DNA of 5,787 nt, taken from contig CAYMOU010000121.1 in the NCBI GenBank assembly GCA_964392115.1, positions 1-5,787 on the forward strand, read 5' to 3'. This document shows positions 4,922 to 5,787 of this stretch, in pieces. Position numbers and translations under genes: made by a program. This stretch comes from CAYXWM01 sp964392115. Its GTDB lineage: Bacteria > Bacillota > Clostridia > Lachnospirales > WRBF01. Below the pieces are notes generated by a model. That model did no database searches and was not told the origin of the DNA. It was given only the letters and a program-made list of their open reading frames with translations. The stretch's first letter is position 1. Every line of letters starts with the position of its first letter.

Positions 4922-5743
4922 TTATTTATAAGCATAAACAACCCTATCCAAGTGGGACAGGTCTTTATATATTTCAATATTTGTAAAGTTATTGTTCTTA
5001 AAAATATCTGCTACTTCCCTGCCTTGGTCATATCCTATTTCTACAACCACATGGCCCTTATAGATTTCGGCTATTCTTTTGTAGAAAACAAGCCCGTCTT
5101 TACCGCCGTCAAGTGCAAGCAGCGGTTCGTAATCCTTTACGGACTTATCCAAACCCGGGATAACCTCTGACCTTATATAAGGAGGATTTGCAACAATCAG
5201 CGCATAGTCGCCGAAATCTTCATTTAACACATCTCCGTGAATAAAATCAATTTGGGAAGATACATTATTAATATATGCATTTTTTTCTGCAATTTTCAAG
5301 GCTTTGTTACAAATATCCACAGCTGTGATTTTTATTCCCGGGCAATATTTTGCAACGCTTACGCTGATACAGCCTGAGCCCGTACAAAGTTCCAGCATAG
5401 AATCAAGCTTATGGATTTTTACCGATTCTATTACCTTTTCAACCAAAACCTCTGTGTCTTCCCGAGGAATCAGCACGTTTTCGTCCACATAAAAATCCAG
5501 AGACATAAATTCGGCTTTGTTGACCAGATATTGAAAGGGTACATGAGCCGCTCGTTTTTCGATAAGTTCTGTAAATTTATCTTGTACATCTTGAGTAAGA
5601 ATCATATCCGGCTCGGACAAAATCTTTGCTTGACTTAGGCCGCTTGCGTAAGCCAACAATAGCACGGAATCCAAGCGGGCATTGGGAATATTATTCTCCG
5701 TCAGACGATTCTGTGCGGTTTTCAGCAGTTGAGCTATTTTCAT
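4922..5743 (-). CDS. prmC: Release factor glutamine methyltransferase PrmC
   Basis: Transfers a methyl group from S-adenosylmethionine to the glutamine of the GGQ motif in RF1 and RF2, raising termination efficiency; its target RF1 is encoded next in the operon. The 273-residue protein has the N-terminal helical substrate-binding domain (about 1-80), the LIPREDTE motif (91-98), the SAM-binding ELCTGSGC (118-125), an acidic D143 after strand 2, and the catalytic NPPY (186-189). The start at 5743 gives the typical MKIAQLLKTA beginning and has GAGG nine bases upstream (5756-5753). A TTG at 5770 would add nine residues but lacks this support. The start overlaps the end of the upstream YqhQ-like gene by 53 bases, implying coupled translation. 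The stop lies 27 bases before the prfA start. Confidence 0.97.
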   Translation of the reverse strand: MKIAQLLKTAQNRLTENNIPNARLDSVLLLAYASGLSQAKILSEPDMILTQDVQDKFTELIEKRAAHVPFQYLVNKAEFMSLDFYVDENVLIPREDTEVLVEKVIESVKIHKLDSMLELCTGSGCISVSVAKYCPGIKITAVDICNKALKIAEKNAYINNVSSQIDFIHGDVLNEDFGDYALIVANPPYIRSEVIPGLDKSVKDYEPLLALDGGKDGLVFYKRIAEIYKGHVVVEIGYDQGREVADIFKNNNFTNIEIYKDLSHLDRVVYAYK

Positions 5744-5787
5744 GTTCCAAAACCTCGTTAAGTGCCGCAATAGCCACTTCTATTTGT
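5691..5787 (-). CDS. C-terminal end of a YqhQ/DUF1385-like membrane protein (partial)
   Basis: Only the last 31 codons are inside the window, in a frame different from prmC and ending with TAA at 5693-5691. The first visible residues, QIEVAIAALNEVL, match the C-terminus I remember for DUF1385 (YqhQ) proteins, which commonly precede prmC and prfA in Clostridia. They are followed by a polar, acidic tail (EHENSSTAENRTESSDGE) that looks like an extension past the usual family end. The final 53 bases overlap the prmC start. DUF1385 proteins are integral membrane proteins of unclear function. The assignment rests on a short stretch plus gene order. Confidence 0.6.
   Translation of the reverse strand, partial: QIEVAIAALNEVLEHENSSTAENRTESSDGE

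Overview
The window looks like a draft chromosomal segment from a low-to-medium GC member of the Clostridia (Firmicutes). The evidence is the pairing of ftsH with a DUF3881-like gene (a family I associate with Clostridia, especially Lachnospiraceae), a YqhQ/DUF1385-prmC-prfA gene order, Gram-positive style Shine-Dalgarno sites, and a tiny holin-like toxin gene of a Firmicutes type. A run of exactly 100 N (3188-3287) marks a scaffold join, so the sequence is not finished there.

Left part, + strand. ftsH, a membrane AAA+ zinc protease, runs from the left edge to 1973 and its N-terminus probably lies outside the window. A 160-base spacer holds a perfect 17-bp hairpin (2028-2065). It is followed by a DUF3881-like gene of unknown function (2140-2994), closed by an intrinsic terminator (3021-3042).

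Right part, - strand. The last codons of a YqhQ/DUF1385-like gene enter at the right edge and overlap prmC (stop 4922, start 5743) by 53 bases. prmC is followed after 27 bases by prfA (stop 3821). PrmC methylates the GGQ glutamine of the release factor that prfA encodes, so this is a translation-termination operon. It ends in a bidirectional terminator (3784-3816).

Middle, 2995-3820, between the convergent operons. Apart from one 31-codon gene, this region is non-coding and holds two tandem copies of a unit of roughly 420 bases. In the intact right-hand copy (about 3330-3752) an extended -10 promoter drives a short leader whose Shine-Dalgarno can be masked by a C4/G4 stem, then a 31-residue single-span hydrophobic peptide of the holin-like toxin type, then two + strand terminators. 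At its right edge is a leftward promoter, and at its left edge is a leftward terminator. Together these would make an antisense RNA of about 385 nt covering the whole toxin transcript. The left-hand copy repeats the leftward terminator, the toxin promoter and leader (55 bases identical) and the antisense promoter, but its toxin gene falls inside the N gap. I read this as a duplicated type I toxin-antitoxin module. The toxin call rests on sequence pattern; the antisense RNA is inference from promoter and terminator signals.
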